NCBI RefSeq assembly: GCF_000496755.2
Contig: NZ_AYKS02000015.1
Coordinates: forward strand, 19,051-83,050
Direction of reading: 5' to 3'
Length of the DNA stretch: 64,000 bases
Source: Serratia sp. DD3
Lineage (GTDB): Bacteria > Pseudomonadota > Gammaproteobacteria > Enterobacterales > Enterobacteriaceae
A program made the translations under genes and the position numbers. The notes under the pieces were generated by a model. That model was not told the DNA's origin, did no database searches, and saw nothing but the letters and a program-made list of their open reading frames with translations. Every line of letters begins with the position of its first letter. Positions within the stretch are counted from its first letter, which is position 1. Below, one piece after another: positions 37,090 to 47,865 of this stretch.

Positions 37090-39687
37090 GTGCTAAAAGA
37101 ATACCGTAAGCACGTAGCCGAGCGTGCTGCAGAGGGTATTGTCCCTAAGCCGTTAGATGCGATACAAATGGCTGCATTGGTCGAGTTATTAAAAAATCCG
37201 CCAACAGGTGAAGACGAATTTTTGTTAGACCTGCTGATTAACCGCGTACCACCAGGCGTTGATGAAGCCGCCTATGTTAAAGCCGGTTTTTTGGCTGCTA
37301 TCGCGAAAGGTGAAACCACTTCTCCTCTGATTACGCCAGAAAAAGCCATCGAGTTATTGGGTACTATGCAAGGCGGTTATAATATTCATCCGCTGATTGA
37401 TGCATTGGATAACGAAAAGTTGGCACCGATTGCCGCCAAGGCACTTTCTCATACCCTGCTGATGTTTGATAACTTCTACGATGTGGAAGAAAAAGCCAAG
37501 GCCGGTAACGCCTTTGCCAAGCAGGTCATGCAATCTTGGGCGGATGCCGAATGGTATCTTTCACGCCCTAAGCTGGCAGAAAAAATTACCGTCACTGTAT
37601 TTAAGGTCACCGGTGAAACCAATACCGATGATCTCTCACCAGCACCAGATGCCTGGTCACGTCCCGATATCCCACTGCACGCCTTGGCGATGCTGAAGAA
37701 CGAACGTGAAGGTATCACGCCAGATCAGCCTGGCAGCGTTGGCCCGATCAAACAGATTGAACAACTGAGCAAAAAAGGTTTTCCATTAGCCTATGTGGGC
37801 GATGTGGTGGGTACCGGTTCTTCTCGTAAATCTGCCACCAACTCGGTGCTGTGGTTTATGGGGGACGATATCCCTTATGTGCCGAACAAGCGTGCTGGCG
37901 GTGTGGTACTGGGTGGGAAAATTGCCCCTATCTTCTTTAATACCATGGAAGATGCAGGTGCATTACCCGTCGAAGTCGATGTTTCTAACCTGAATATGGG
38001 GGATGTTATCGATATCTTCCCATACCAGGGTGAAGTACGGAACCACCAAACAGGCGAAGTGTTGGCCAAGTTTGAATTGAAGACCGATGTGTTGCTGGAT
38101 GAAGTGCGTGCTGGTGGGCGTATTCCACTGATTATTGGCCGTGGCTTGACCAGTAAAGCGCGTGAAGCCCTTGGGTTGCCACACAGCGACGTCTTCAATG
38201 TTGCTAAACCGGTTGCCGCTAGCAATAAAGGTTTTTCACTGGCACAGAAAATGGTTGGTCGTGCTTGTGGTGTCGCTGGTGTTCGCCCAGGTGAATATTG
38301 TGAGCCCAAGATGGCTTCAGTGGGCTCACAGGATACCACCGGCCCAATGACGCGCGATGAGCTGAAAGACCTGGCTTGTCTGGGTTTCTCTGCTGATCTG
38401 GTGATGCAGTCATTCTGCCATACTGCGGCTTACCCTAAGCCAGTGGATGTGGTCACTCATCACACCCTGCCTGATTTTATCATGAACCGGGGTGGCGTTG
38501 CCTTGCGTCCTGGTGACGGTATTATTCACTCGTGGTTGAACCGGATGCTGTTGCCAGACACCGTAGGAACCGGTGGTGATTCACATACCCGTTTCCCTAT
38601 CGGGATCTCTTTCCCTGCGGGTTCTGGCCTGGTGGCGTTTGCTGCCGCGACCGGCGTCATGCCGCTGGATATGCCGGAATCAGTATTGGTACGCTTCAAA
38701 GGTAAAATGCAACCCGGGATCACCTTACGTGATCTGGTTCATGCCATCCCTTACTATGCTATTCAGCAGGGCCTGCTGACGGTTGAGAAGAAGGGTAAGA
38801 AAAATATCTTCTCTGGCCGTATCCTGGAAATCGAAGGTTTGCCTGAGCTGAAAGTGGAGCAGGCATTTGAGCTGGCGGATGCTTCTGCTGAGCGTTCTGC
38901 TGCCGGTTGTACCATTAAGTTGGATAAGGCGCCGATCCAGGAGTATCTGAATTCCAATGTCGTGCTGTTGAAGTGGATGATCGCTGAAGGTTATGGTGAC
39001 CGTCGTACCTTGGAGCGCCGTATTCAAGGGATGGAAAAATGGTTGGCCGATCCACAACTGCTGGTCGGTGATGCTGATGCAGAATATGCCGCAGTGATTG
39101 AAATCGATCTGGCGGATATCAAGCAACCTATCCTGTGTGCGCCAAATGACCCAGATGATGCGCGCTTGTTGTCCGATGTGGCTAACAGCAAGATCGATGA
39201 AGTCTTTATCGGCTCCTGCATGACCAACATCGGTCACTTCCGTGCGGCAGGCAAGTTGTTGGAGCAGCATAAAGGCCAACTGCCAACCCGTTTGTGGGTG
39301 GCACCGCCAACCAAGATGGATGCGGCTCAACTGACTGAAGAGGGCTACTACAGCGTCTTTGGCAAGAGTGGGGCGCGTATCGAGATCCCAGGGTGTTCAC
39401 TCTGTATGGGCAACCAGGCACGGGTAGCGGATGGCGCGACCGTGGTCTCTACCTCAACCCGTAACTTCCCGAACCGTTTGGGAGCCGGAGCCAACGTTTA
39501 CCTGGCTTCCGCGGAACTGGCGGCAGTGGCTGCTCTGTTGGGGCGCTTGCCAACGTCAGATGAATATCAGGGTTATATGGCGCAGGTTGATAAGACGGCA
39601 GCGGATACTTACCGTTATCTGAACTTTGACCAGTTAAGCCAATATACTCAGAAAGCAGATGGGGTGATTTTCCAGACTGCGGTATAA
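37090..39687 (+). CDS. acnB: Aconitate hydratase B
   Basis: AcnB is the main TCA aconitase, a [4Fe-4S] enzyme that also binds mRNA as an iron-free apoprotein. I place the start at GTG 37090: it has AGGAG at proper spacing, encodes (M)[15 protein letters not shown], and gives 865 aa, the E. coli length. An alternative GTG at 37072 adds six residues. Cluster cysteines lie in [10 protein letters not shown] and GCSLCMGNQ. The 290-bp upstream gap contains no gene. It follows lpd as in E. coli. Confidence 0.97.
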   Translation: MLKEYRKHVAERAAEGIVPKPLDAIQMAALVELLKNPPTGEDEFLLDLLINRVPPGVDEAAYVKAGFLAAIAKGETTSPLITPEKAIELLGTMQGGYNIHPLIDALDNEKLAPIAAKALSHTLLMFDNFYDVEEKAKAGNAFAKQVMQSWADAEWYLSRPKLAEKITVTVFKVTGETNTDDLSPAPDAWSRPDIPLHALAMLKNEREGITPDQPGSVGPIKQIEQLSKKGFPLAYVGDVVGTGSSRKSATNSVLWFMGDDIPYVPNKRAGGVVLGGKIAPIFFNTMEDAGALPVEVDVSNLNMGDVIDIFPYQGEVRNHQTGEVLAKFELKTDVLLDEVRAGGRIPLIIGRGLTSKAREALGLPHSDVFNVAKPVAASNKGFSLAQKMVGRACGVAGVRPGEYCEPKMASVGSQDTTGPMTRDELKDLACLGFSADLVMQSFCHTAAYPKPVDVVTHHTLPDFIMNRGGVALRPGDGIIHSWLNRMLLPDTVGTGGDSHTRFPIGISFPAGSGLVAFAAATGVMPLDMPESVLVRFKGKMQPGITLRDLVHAIPYYAIQQGLLTVEKKGKKNIFSGRILEIEGLPELKVEQAFELADASAERSAAGCTIKLDKAPIQEYLNSNVVLLKWMIAEGYGDRRTLERRIQGMEKWLADPQLLVGDADAEYAAVIEIDLADIKQPILCAPNDPDDARLLSDVANSKIDEVFIGSCMTNIGHFRAAGKLLEQHKGQLPTRLWVAPPTKMDAAQLTEEGYYSVFGKSGARIEIPGCSLCMGNQARVADGATVVSTSTRNFPNRLGAGANVYLASAELAAVAALLGRLPTSDEYQGYMAQVDKTAADTYRYLNFDQLSQYTQKADGVIFQTAV

Positions 39688-39716
39688 GTCAGCGTATTAT
39701 TATCTCTAGTATTATC

Positions 39717-39744
39717 GGGGGACCTGCGGGTTCCCCTTTTTTGT
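39717..39744 (+). terminator. Intrinsic terminator of acnB
   Basis: GGGGACC TGC GGGTTCCCC followed by TTTTTT, about 30 bp after the acnB stop. Confidence 0.85.
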
Positions 39745-39834
39745 CTTGGTCGCTAAATCTGTTATGCAAAGTAACTTGAGTACAGTCGCCAATTAGCGTT
39801 TAAACTTATAAAAACGACTCAGGGGGAACAGGCT

Positions 39835-40197
39835 ATGGATTACGAATTTCTACGTGATGTCACTGGCCAGGTGGTTGTCAAATTTTCTATGGGGCATGAG
39901 GCGATTGGTCACTGGATCAATGAAGAGCTGAAAGGGGATCTCAATATACTTGATCAGATTGAGGCCGCAGCGGCGGAGCTTAAAGGCAGTGAACGTCAGT
40001 GGCAGTTAGCCGGTCATGAATATACGTTGCTACTGGATAGTGAAGAAGTGATGATCAGAGCCAATCAGCTGGAATTTGAGAGTGACGAAATGGAAGAGGG
40101 AATGAACTACTATGATGAAGAAAGCCTCTCTTTTTGTGGTGTAGAAGACTTTCTGGCCGCGCTGCAAGCGTATCGAAATTTTATGCTGAATCACTGA
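39835..40197 (+). CDS. yacL: YacL (UPF0231)
   Basis: This 120-aa acidic protein of unknown function starts [20 protein letters not shown] and carries the family stretches [18 protein letters not shown] and [19 protein letters not shown]. It follows acnB, as in E. coli. It is preceded by a clear AGGGGGAA ribosome-binding site. A short AGCCC / GGGCT hairpin near 40247-40263 follows. Confidence 0.95.
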   Translation: MDYEFLRDVTGQVVVKFSMGHEAIGHWINEELKGDLNILDQIEAAAAELKGSERQWQLAGHEYTLLLDSEEVMIRANQLEFESDEMEEGMNYYDEESLSFCGVEDFLAALQAYRNFMLNH

Positions 40198-40262
40198 ATT
40201 CAGATGTGGTGATGAGAAGGCAGGGCTGCCCTCTCATCACGATAATTAGCCCATCTGCGGGG

Positions 40263-42131
40263 CTAAGCTTTCACGGGCTGCATCACCAAACGTAGCTTTT
40301 TGACGCAATCATCCCCTTGTTCGATCAGTTTGCCGAAGGATTCGCTGTTGATCTCATCGTGGCTCAACCAACTGACTTTCTGCACTTCCCGGTAGCGATA
40401 GTGGTAACCCGCTTTGCTGGGTTCTGCTTGTAAATCAATATCGAACCAAGGGGAGCGTATCTTGCAATGGTGCGCTGGCTCCTGGGTCTCCCCTGATAAA
40501 CTGACGTCATAGGAGATGGTCTGCGGGTCCCCCAGGTAGATATCTGCCAACTGCCCCTCAAGGCGATAAGTAGAGAAGGCACGCCAGTTTTGGGCCAGAC
40601 TCTGGCGATGGTAGGTATATTGCCCCCCGATAAGCTCCAGGCCATGCAGGTCGGTCAGCTTGGCCTCAATGTGATACTGGGGCGGGATGACAAACTGGCT
40701 CTCATCACGCTGCAAACTACAATCGCTGACTTGATTCGCAAAATTGCGACAGAGCATTTGATCAACGCTGGTGCGTCCATCCTGGTGGTCAGCGACGCTA
40801 AGTTGCATTAGCGGGATATTGGAGAGTTCTACGCTTGCTTGGATTTTGGCTTGACCGTCGTGAGTATATTGTTCGCTACGGGTGACACGCACGGTGTCAT
40901 CGGGGTTTTCCAGGGGGATATTCTCTTGCCGAACCTGACCCGCCTCACCTAGCACCAATGCCCAGCGCTGCTGAAGGTCATGCATGGTACGCCCAGGAAT
41001 AAACGCCGGGTTGGTGGGATCAAGCCACCAGATGTTGCCATCGACTTCTGCGCGCACTATGGCATGGTTGGGGGCGTAGATGCCTGGAATCAATAAGTTT
41101 GGCGCGACATCGCCACGATTGACTAAAGCAGTTTCTGCTTTGATACCGACTGCTTTGAGCATGGCGGTGAGCATGGTAGCCAAGTCTTTGCAGTCCCCAT
41201 AGCCATTGTGCTCGATTTCGGCCAAGGTAAAGGGAATGTAGCCGCGTTCGCTGCTGCGCCAGTCACCGAGATAGCGGTAGTTATTGTTGATGTATTGCAT
41301 CAGCGCGGCAACCTGTTGTGCCGCAGGTTTACCTTGGTTAGTGGCAACAGCAGCTGCCATATTTTGCGGCAGTTCGGCGGCCAGCAACTGATTATAACGC
41401 TTGGCTAAAGCAGACAGATTGTCCTGTAGATCAAGTGAACTGCCTAATTCCAGGCGAGGGATCTGCCGGAAGTAACTACTGTCCGCTTCGTTGATATAGT
41501 TCAAATAGTACGGGGATGACTTAAGGCTGACCTTGACGCTTTTTTTATCGTCACTCTGTTCAATGTGGTAAGCCTCCATCTTCTCACTGCGTATCAGGAT
41601 TGGGCGTTCAGCAGTGAATTCTGCCTCAAAGCGATCATAACGAACGGGTATTGCCCCCAGACCAAGTACGTAATGGAATTGGCTATTTAAAGGTTTGGCG
41701 ACAAAATGTTCACGTAAGGTATAGCTGATACGAGTGCCAACGCGCAGATTGGGGAAGGCCAGGGAGATCTGTTTTTCTCGCAGAAAACCTTGATCAGGGT
41801 TCGGAGCCATGCGTGTATCGATCTGTGACTCTGCCAAGGGGACTGGCTGTTCACCCGGTTGGGTCACTTCTGCTTTCTCAAGTGTCAGAGTGTCATTTTC
41901 CGCATAATTGCGGTCAATACGCGAGAGCATTTCACGCCCGCTGGGTTTGAGTATGGTAAAGCTGTAGGTAGTGACACAATCGGTACTGTTATCCGTATTG
42001 AACTGGCAATGGCGCTCTGTCTCGCCCGACAGCGGTGCCTCTTCAATCGGTTGTAAGGCGGCAAATACGGAAGGGGTGGTTAGCAACAGACTGTAAGCAA
42101 CTAGGGAGAGCGGGAAGGAATAACGGTGCAT
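40263..42131 (-). CDS. Exported DUF3857/transglutaminase-like protein
   Basis: This 622-aa protein has a signal peptide (MHRYSFPLSLVAYSLLLTTPSVFA). The N-terminal half is a DUF3857-type beta domain (YSFTILKPSGREML, then RVGTRISYTLREHF). A transglutaminase-like core follows with a plausible Cys-His-Asp triad: Cys in GYGDCKDLATMLTAML, His in NHAIVRAEVDG and Asp in WWLDPTN. A C-terminal beta-rich part ends near VMQPVKA. It is likely periplasmic. E. coli has no gene here; this one sits between yacL and the speED pair and reads away from them. Substrates of the DUF3857 family are unknown; protein cross-linking or peptidase activity is only a possibility. Confidence 0.82.
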   Translation of the reverse strand: MHRYSFPLSLVAYSLLLTTPSVFAALQPIEEAPLSGETERHCQFNTDNSTDCVTTYSFTILKPSGREMLSRIDRNYAENDTLTLEKAEVTQPGEQPVPLAESQIDTRMAPNPDQGFLREKQISLAFPNLRVGTRISYTLREHFVAKPLNSQFHYVLGLGAIPVRYDRFEAEFTAERPILIRSEKMEAYHIEQSDDKKSVKVSLKSSPYYLNYINEADSSYFRQIPRLELGSSLDLQDNLSALAKRYNQLLAAELPQNMAAAVATNQGKPAAQQVAALMQYINNNYRYLGDWRSSERGYIPFTLAEIEHNGYGDCKDLATMLTAMLKAVGIKAETALVNRGDVAPNLLIPGIYAPNHAIVRAEVDGNIWWLDPTNPAFIPGRTMHDLQQRWALVLGEAGQVRQENIPLENPDDTVRVTRSEQYTHDGQAKIQASVELSNIPLMQLSVADHQDGRTSVDQMLCRNFANQVSDCSLQRDESQFVIPPQYHIEAKLTDLHGLELIGGQYTYHRQSLAQNWRAFSTYRLEGQLADIYLGDPQTISYDVSLSGETQEPAHHCKIRSPWFDIDLQAEPSKAGYHYRYREVQKVSWLSHDEINSESFGKLIEQGDDCVKKLRLVMQPVKA

Positions 42132-42157
42132 TAATACCTCGTAGAGAGTACTTGAAT

Positions 42158-42290
42158 AACGATATACCTATCGTCTTCAAGCTGCCGCAGTGTTGGCTAA
42201 GGCTGTGCGCCCCAGTCACATAGCGTTTATGCTCGTGGGGACTTATTCACTTGCCGCCTGGCCGCAACTTGAATGAACCCGGCGGTAAGC
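42158..42290. repeat. Degenerate intergenic repeat (dispersed family)
   Basis: The 178-bp gap between the transglutaminase-like gene and speD holds GATATACCTATCGTCTTCAA with GCTGCCGCAG, and then a rough inverted counterpart GCCGCCTGGCCGCAACTTGAATGAA. The same words recur at about 12362 and 19555. This suggests a small dispersed palindromic repeat of the kind common between enterobacterial genes. Confidence 0.45.
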
Positions 42291-42309
42291 CTGGATAGGT
42301 AATGAGATG

Positions 42310-43104
42310 TTATAGCTGTGGGATGTTCCGCCCGTAGTAGATTTCCTGCATCTCTTTCCATAGCAGAGCAGTGATCCTTTTCCGTTCAATTTCGTTGAGC
42401 GCTTCCGGCTGAGCATTAAACAGGTAATGCTTCAGATCAAAATCTTTCAACAGCATCTTGGTGTGGAAGATGTTTTCCTGATAGACGTTCACATCCATCA
42501 GGTGGTACAGCGCTTTCATATCTTCGGACATAAAGTTCTGGATCGAATTGATCTCATGATCGATGTAATGTTTCACACCATTTACGTCGCGAGTAAAACC
42601 ACGTACCCGATAATCCATGGTGACAATATCGGATTCCAACTGGTGAATCAGATAGTTCAGCGCTTTTAACGGTGAGATGACCCCACAGGTAGAGACTTCG
42701 ATATCGGCACGGAAGGTACACAGACCGCCTTGCGGGTGACTTTCGGGGTAAGTGTGGACGCAGATATGGCTTTTGTCCAGGTGGGCAACCACCGTATTAG
42801 GCAACGGACCAGGGTGTTCCGAAGTATCCACATCTTTAGGGTCAACGGGTTCTTCGCTAACCAGAATAGTGACACTGGCTCCTTGGGGGTCATAATCCTG
42901 GCGTGCAATATTCAGAATATTGGCACCGATGATCGAGCAGGTCTCACTGAGGATCTCGGTCAGGCGGTTGGCATTGTACTGTTCGTCAATGTAGGCGATA
43001 TAGCCGTCACGGTCATCCGTGGTCTTGGCGTAACAGATATCGTAAATACAAAAACTCAGGCTCTTGGTCAGGTTATTAAAGCCGTGCAATTTGAGCTTAT
43101 GCAA
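42310..43104 (-). CDS. speD: S-adenosylmethionine decarboxylase proenzyme
   Basis: SpeD decarboxylates SAM to supply aminopropyl groups for spermidine. At 264 aa it has the length of the E. coli enzyme. The self-cleavage that creates the pyruvoyl group occurs at Lys111-Ser112 in [14 protein letters not shown]. Other family marks are [19 protein letters not shown] and [11 protein letters not shown]. It lies 26 bp downstream of speE and is cotranscribed with it. Confidence 0.98.
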   Translation of the reverse strand: MHKLKLHGFNNLTKSLSFCIYDICYAKTTDDRDGYIAYIDEQYNANRLTEILSETCSIIGANILNIARQDYDPQGASVTILVSEEPVDPKDVDTSEHPGPLPNTVVAHLDKSHICVHTYPESHPQGGLCTFRADIEVSTCGVISPLKALNYLIHQLESDIVTMDYRVRGFTRDVNGVKHYIDHEINSIQNFMSEDMKALYHLMDVNVYQENIFHTKMLLKDFDLKHYLFNAQPEALNEIERKRITALLWKEMQEIYYGRNIPQL

Positions 43105-43130
43105 TTTGGCTCACCTCCTTATCTTCTCGC

Positions 43131-43994
43131 TTAACGTGGTACGTCTAGTGCATTGAGTAAATACTGTGGCAGAGCAAAACTGCCGATGTGAATTGCCGGG
43201 TTGTAATAACGGCAGTGTAATCCACTCTGATTAAAGCGCTGTTGTATCGTGGCTACGTCCAACTGGCGTAATGCCGGGTTCTGGCTGGCCCAGGCAAATG
43301 TCATGATCCCGCCGTAGTAAGTAGGAATCGCGGCCTGGTAAAAGCTGACATCATTAAAATATTGGCTTAATCGGCTATGGCTGTTGACCGCTTCATCCTG
43401 TTGTAGAAAACAGACACCGTTTTGCGCCACAAAGATACCGCCTTCATTCAGGCAGCGAGCGCAACCTTGATAGAATGCGGAAGTGAACAGGCTTTCACCG
43501 GGGCCGATGGGGTCGGTACAGTCAGAAATAATGACATCAAATTTGTCTGTGGTCTGATTAACAAAGTTGACGCCATCGTCGATCACCAGTTTAAAACGCG
43601 GATCATCATAGGCTCCCGCATGGTGATTAGGCAGATACTGACGGCAGAACTCCACCACACCGGCGTCAATCTCCACCATGGTGATTTGGCGAACGCCCGG
43701 ATGACGGCTCACTTCACGCAGCATACCGCCATCGCCACCGCCAATAATCAATACATTGCTGGCATGACCATGTGCCAATAAAGGGATGTGGGTCATCATT
43801 TCGTGATAGATAAATTCATCACGTTCAGTGGTTTGCACGACGCCATCCAGGGCCATTACACGTCCGAGTACCGAATTTTCGAAGATCACCAGATCCTGAT
43901 GTTCGGTCTGTTTACGATAAAGCACCTTCTCAACAGAGAAGTATTGGCCGAAATTGGCATGAAGTGTCTCATACCAAATATCTTTCTGGGTCAT
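43131..43994 (-). CDS. speE: Spermidine synthase
   Basis: This 287-aa aminopropyltransferase makes spermidine from putrescine and decarboxylated SAM. Motifs: [14 protein letters not shown] for substrate binding, DDGVNFV, and the catalytic [15 protein letters not shown]. It is the first gene of speE-speD, the E. coli order, with yacC upstream on the same strand. Confidence 0.98.
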   Translation of the reverse strand: MTQKDIWYETLHANFGQYFSVEKVLYRKQTEHQDLVIFENSVLGRVMALDGVVQTTERDEFIYHEMMTHIPLLAHGHASNVLIIGGGDGGMLREVSRHPGVRQITMVEIDAGVVEFCRQYLPNHHAGAYDDPRFKLVIDDGVNFVNQTTDKFDVIISDCTDPIGPGESLFTSAFYQGCARCLNEGGIFVAQNGVCFLQQDEAVNSHSRLSQYFNDVSFYQAAIPTYYGGIMTFAWASQNPALRQLDVATIQQRFNQSGLHCRYYNPAIHIGSFALPQYLLNALDVPR

Positions 43995-44139
43995 GTGAGG
44001 GGTTACTCCGTGATAACAGCCATGAAAAACGGGCGCATCATGATAAACCGGACCTGCGGCAAATTACAAACTTGTCCGACTTGTCTAGCGCTTCACTCAG
44101 CTTGCGTTCACCGCTGGGTTTTGCTGTGGGGGAGACAAC

Positions 44140-44490
44140 CTAGTTGGCGTAAGTGAGCAGGTTTAATGAATCGCGTGCCAGCAATTTGCACTTGTTGGGG
44201 GTAGGAATGGCAATTCCACTGAGGTCACGATAACTCTCTTCCCCCAGCATTTTCATATTGAAACTACTGTAATTACTTAAATCCCAACGATTTTGCCGAG
44301 CAAAAAAGACAATAGCTCGTTTGATTTGCTCATTAGGCAGATCACTGTAGCCGCAATTGCTTTTTAGATAGACAAACACCGCGGTCAGATCAGCAAGATC
44401 TTCGGCTTCGGCTTCATTAAGGGCCAGACTGGCTTTGGAGAAGCCTAGCATTGTCAGCAATAGCATCAATAACGTTGTTTTTTTCATCAT
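44140..44490 (-). CDS. yacC: YacC, exported protein
   Basis: This 116-aa protein has a signal peptide (MMKKTTLLMLLLTMLGFSKASLA). The mature part matches E. coli YacC: EAEDLADLTAVFVYLKSNCGY, FFARQNRWDLSNYSSF and CKLLARDSLNLLTY. The two mature cysteines could pair. The start at 44490 has AGG at workable spacing; the open frame begins six codons earlier. Function is unknown. It keeps its E. coli position next to speE and divergent from cueO. Confidence 0.92.
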   Translation of the reverse strand: MMKKTTLLMLLLTMLGFSKASLALNEAEAEDLADLTAVFVYLKSNCGYSDLPNEQIKRAIVFFARQNRWDLSNYSSFNMKMLGEESYRDLSGIAIPTPNKCKLLARDSLNLLTYAN

Positions 44491-44587
44491 CAAAGTAGAC
44501 CTGTGCAATATGTGATGACGTTACCATATTTGCCTGTAAAGGCACCAAGTTTTATTACTGTAGCTTAACTTTTTTAAAGATAAAGGC

Positions 44588-44618
44588 TTGACCTTCCTCT
44601 AAGGGGAGGCTTTACGTT
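44588..44618 (+). promoter_or_regulatory. CueR-type promoter/operator for cueO
   Basis: The -35 TTGACC (44588-44593) and -10 TACGTT (44613-44618) are separated by 19 bp, the overlong spacer typical of MerR-family activation. The spacer contains the imperfect dyad CCTTCC-TCTAA-GGGGAGG, which closely resembles the E. coli cueO and copA CueR sites. Copper(I) induction by CueR is expected. Confidence 0.85.
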
Positions 44619-44674
44619 AAAGGATTCAAACAGCGATGATGAATTTTTCGAACACTGAGAAAAGGGAGTCTGAA

Positions 44675-46306
44675 ATGTTGCGTCGTGATTTTATCAAATT
44701 AACTGCCGCACTCGGGGCTGCAAGCACTTTACCATTATGGAGTCACTCAGCCTGGGCGGCGGGTCGGCCATCCCTACCCATTCCCCCCATTTTAACCCCT
44801 GATGCCCAAGGTAAAATTTCGTTGGTCATGCAAACGGGGCAAATGAACTGGTTGCCTAACGTGGCGACTCAGACTTGGGGCGTTAACGGTGCGTTACTTG
44901 GCCCCGCAGTGCGCTTGCAACGGGGGCAGTCGGTCACGGTAGATATCCATAATAAATTGCCGCAAGCCAGCACGCTGCACTGGCATGGGCTGGAGATCCC
45001 AGGGGATGTTGATGGGGGGCCACAAGCCTTGATTCAGCCGGGTAGTACGCGCACTGTGGCTTTTACTGTTGAGCAAAGTGCTGCCACCTGTTGGTTTCAC
45101 CCCCATACACATGGGACAACCGGTCAGCAAGTGATGAAGGGGTTAGGCGGATTAGTCCTACTGGAAGATGACGAAAGCAGTCAGTTACCGTTACCCAAAA
45201 CCTGGGGCCAGGATGATTTCCCGGTGATCTTGCAAGATAAACGCTTGGATAAAGCGGGGCAGATCGAATATCAATTAGATGTTATCAGTGCTGCGGTAGG
45301 CTGGTTTGGTGACCGCATGTTTACCAACGGTGCCCTCTATCCACAACATATCGCGCCACGCGGTTGGTTACGCTTGCGTTTCCTGAATGGCTGTAATGCC
45401 CGTACTCTCAATCTGGCAGCCAGTGACAATCGGCCGTTATATGTGATTGCCAGTGACGGCGGATTTCTTGCCGAGCCGGTAAAATTGACTGAATTGCCGA
45501 TTTTTATGGGGGAACGCTTTGAGGTCATGGTCGATGCGACGGATGGTAAGCCATTTGATATTGTCACTTTGCCCGTGAAGCAGATGGGCATGACATTAGC
45601 GCCATTCGATCAACCATTGCCAGTATTACATATTCAACCTTCCCTGGCTCAGGGCATCAAATCAATGCCTGACAGTTTAGTCAAACTTCCCGTGTTGCCT
45701 TCATCAAGTGGGGGAACAGAGCGATTCTTACAACTGATGATGGATCCGAAACTCGATATGATGGGTATGAAAGCATTGATGGATCGCTACGGGCATCAGG
45801 CTATGGCTGGCATGAGTATGAACCACGGCAGTTCAAACCATAACATGGCAGAAATGGACCATGGAAAGATGGATCATGGAAAGATGGATCATGGTGATAT
45901 GCAGGGTATGGATCATAGCAAGATGAGCGGCATGAAGCAGAGTCACTCATCGTTTGATTTCAGTCATGCCAATACCATCAATGGCAAAGCGTTCGATATG
46001 AACAAGCCAATGTTTGAAGCCAAACGTGGTCAGTATGAGAAATGGACCATTTCTGGAGAGGGCGACATGATGTTGCACCCGTTCCATATTCACGGCACGC
46101 AATTTCGCATTCTGTCAGAGAATGGTAAGCCACCAGCGGCTCATCGTGTGGGTTGGAAGGATACCGTACTGGTTGAGGGCGCACGCAGTGAAGTCCTGGT
46201 ACGCTTTAATCACTTGGCTAATGCGCAGCAGCCTTATATGGCTCATTGCCACCTGCTGGAGCACGAAGATACCGGCATGATGTTGGGCTTTACCGTTACC
46301 GCTTGA
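44675..46306 (+). CDS. cueO: Multicopper oxidase CueO (cuprous oxidase)
   Basis: CueO oxidises toxic Cu(I) in the periplasm. The start at 44675 has AGGGAG upstream and exposes a Tat signal ([13 protein letters not shown]), giving 543 aa. The trinuclear/type-1 copper motifs are all present: [21 protein letters not shown] and [14 protein letters not shown] Met/His-rich segment near residues 390-420 contains repeated MDHGK units (DNA repeat around 45855-45900) and probably binds substrate copper. The protein is longer than E. coli CueO (516 aa) largely because of this insert. Confidence 0.97.
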   Translation: MLRRDFIKLTAALGAASTLPLWSHSAWAAGRPSLPIPPILTPDAQGKISLVMQTGQMNWLPNVATQTWGVNGALLGPAVRLQRGQSVTVDIHNKLPQASTLHWHGLEIPGDVDGGPQALIQPGSTRTVAFTVEQSAATCWFHPHTHGTTGQQVMKGLGGLVLLEDDESSQLPLPKTWGQDDFPVILQDKRLDKAGQIEYQLDVISAAVGWFGDRMFTNGALYPQHIAPRGWLRLRFLNGCNARTLNLAASDNRPLYVIASDGGFLAEPVKLTELPIFMGERFEVMVDATDGKPFDIVTLPVKQMGMTLAPFDQPLPVLHIQPSLAQGIKSMPDSLVKLPVLPSSSGGTERFLQLMMDPKLDMMGMKALMDRYGHQAMAGMSMNHGSSNHNMAEMDHGKMDHGKMDHGDMQGMDHSKMSGMKQSHSSFDFSHANTINGKAFDMNKPMFEAKRGQYEKWTISGEGDMMLHPFHIHGTQFRILSENGKPPAAHRVGWKDTVLVEGARSEVLVRFNHLANAQQPYMAHCHLLEHEDTGMMLGFTVTA

Positions 46307-46441
46307 TAGACCTGCCATTCTGCAAGCGACAGCGTGAATGAGGGCCTGTTGTAGGCTCTCACATCGCCACTGTTTGCCAGCTATGTTAAACTTCGGCAAC
46401 GTGTTCCGGCAATTGACCTAAAACTATTTGACCTAAAAACC

Positions 46442-46978
46442 ATGAAACATATTGTAGAAGTAATGATTTCCGAGCAGGAGATACGCACCCGCGTCGCCGA
46501 ACTTGGGCAGCAAATCAGTGAAGATTACCGCCATAGTGGTAGTGAGATGGTGCTGGTTGGGCTGCTACGTGGCTCTTTTATGTTTATGGCCGATTTGTGC
46601 CGCGCTATTGAGGTGCCGCATGAAGTGGACTTTATGACCGCCTCCAGTTATGGCAGCGGTATGTCGACCTCTCGAGATGTCAAGATCCTCAAAGATCTGG
46701 ATGAAGATATCCATGGTAAAGATGTGTTGATCGTGGAAGATATTATCGACTCCGGCAACACCTTGAACAAAGTGCGCGAGATTTTGGCATTGCGTGGGCC
46801 AAAATCCTTGGCGATTTGTACCTTGCTGGATAAACCTGAGCGTCGAGAAGTGGACGTCCCGGTGGAATATGTCGGTTTCTCTATCCCAGATGAGTTTATC
46901 GTGGGCTATGGCATCGATTATGCCCAGCGTTACCGCCATTTGCCCTACATTGGTAAAGTGGTCATGTTGGATGAGTGA
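46442..46978 (+). CDS. hpt: Hypoxanthine phosphoribosyltransferase
   Basis: Hpt salvages hypoxanthine to IMP with PRPP. It is 178 aa, as in E. coli. The PRPP loop is [14 protein letters not shown], and other marks are [14 protein letters not shown] and [12 protein letters not shown]. It is convergent with can, with a shared hairpin between them. Confidence 0.97.
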   Translation: MKHIVEVMISEQEIRTRVAELGQQISEDYRHSGSEMVLVGLLRGSFMFMADLCRAIEVPHEVDFMTASSYGSGMSTSRDVKILKDLDEDIHGKDVLIVEDIIDSGNTLNKVREILALRGPKSLAICTLLDKPERREVDVPVEYVGFSIPDEFIVGYGIDYAQRYRHLPYIGKVVMLDE

Positions 46979-46984
46979 TTAAAC

Positions 46985-47010
46985 GATGGGGGCCACAAGG
47001 TGGCCCCATC
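46985..47010. terminator. Shared hairpin between hpt and can
   Basis: GATGGGGGCCAC pairs with GTGGCCCCATC (one bulged G) around a short AAG loop, directly between the convergent genes. It lacks a long U tract. Confidence 0.6.
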
Positions 47011-47015
47011 AGGCA

Positions 47016-47675
47016 CTAGGATACACCTTTGTCACGGGTGAGGGTGGCTATAGCCTTGCGGTAGCCCATCTCCAGGCTTTCACGGCTGGTGGCGGTGACC
47101 TCCAGATTGTGTAAACGACCATCCTGGATCCCATAGACCCAACCATGAATCATCACTTTCTGGCCACGTTTCCAGGCAGACTGCATAATGGTGGAATGGC
47201 CCAGGTTATAAACCTGTTCAATCACATTGATTTCACACAGGACATCCAGGCGTTGTTCTGGCTCCAGTTCCCCCAGCAATGAGCTGTGCTTGTACCAGAG
47301 GTCGCGAATGTGCAGCAGCCAGTTGTTGATTAGCCCCAGTTCCGGGTTTTCTACCGCCGCTTCCACACCACCGCATCCCAAGTGACCACAGATAATGATA
47401 TGTTCAACCTCGAGCACATCAACGGCATATTGCACTACGGACAGGCAGTTCAAGTCAGTGTGAATGACCAGGTTTGCCACATTGCGGTGGACGAACAGTT
47501 CTCCCGGCTCCAGGCCAGTCAAACGCTCTGCGGGTACTCGGCTGTCGGAGCAACCTATCCATAAGAATCGTGGTTTCTGCGCCTGGGATAACCGCTCAAA
47601 AAAGCCAGGATCTTCTAGCTTGATGTTAGCGGACCAGGTTTGGTTGTTGGCTATAAGCGTTTCGATTTCTTTCAT
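47016..47675 (-). CDS. can: Beta-class carbonic anhydrase
   Basis: This zinc enzyme hydrates CO2 to bicarbonate and is needed for growth in air. It has 219 aa. Zinc ligands are Cys42 and Asp44 (GCSDSRVP), His98 and Cys101 (CGHLGCGG), at the same numbering as E. coli Can. It is divergent from yadG, as in E. coli. Confidence 0.98.
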   Translation of the reverse strand: MKEIETLIANNQTWSANIKLEDPGFFERLSQAQKPRFLWIGCSDSRVPAERLTGLEPGELFVHRNVANLVIHTDLNCLSVVQYAVDVLEVEHIIICGHLGCGGVEAAVENPELGLINNWLLHIRDLWYKHSSLLGELEPEQRLDVLCEINVIEQVYNLGHSTIMQSAWKRGQKVMIHGWVYGIQDGRLHNLEVTATSRESLEMGYRKAIATLTRDKGVS

Positions 47676-47865
47676 GGCAGTGATTGACCTGTGATGAACG
47701 AATTGCGTTGATGTAATATAGGGTAAGCATCACAATTTGGAAATGGAAACCGTACAGCTATTTTTTTGCATGGGGTAGGTTTCCTATCGCTATAGCTTGC
47801 TGGCAACTCGAGCAAACTCGGGTATATGCTAGCAAAATACTTATCTTCACAAGGCACTCTCATCA

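Noticed and set aside
38725..39330. 201-codon open frame antisense to acnB
   Set aside because: Shadow of acnB, which matches its family over the full length.
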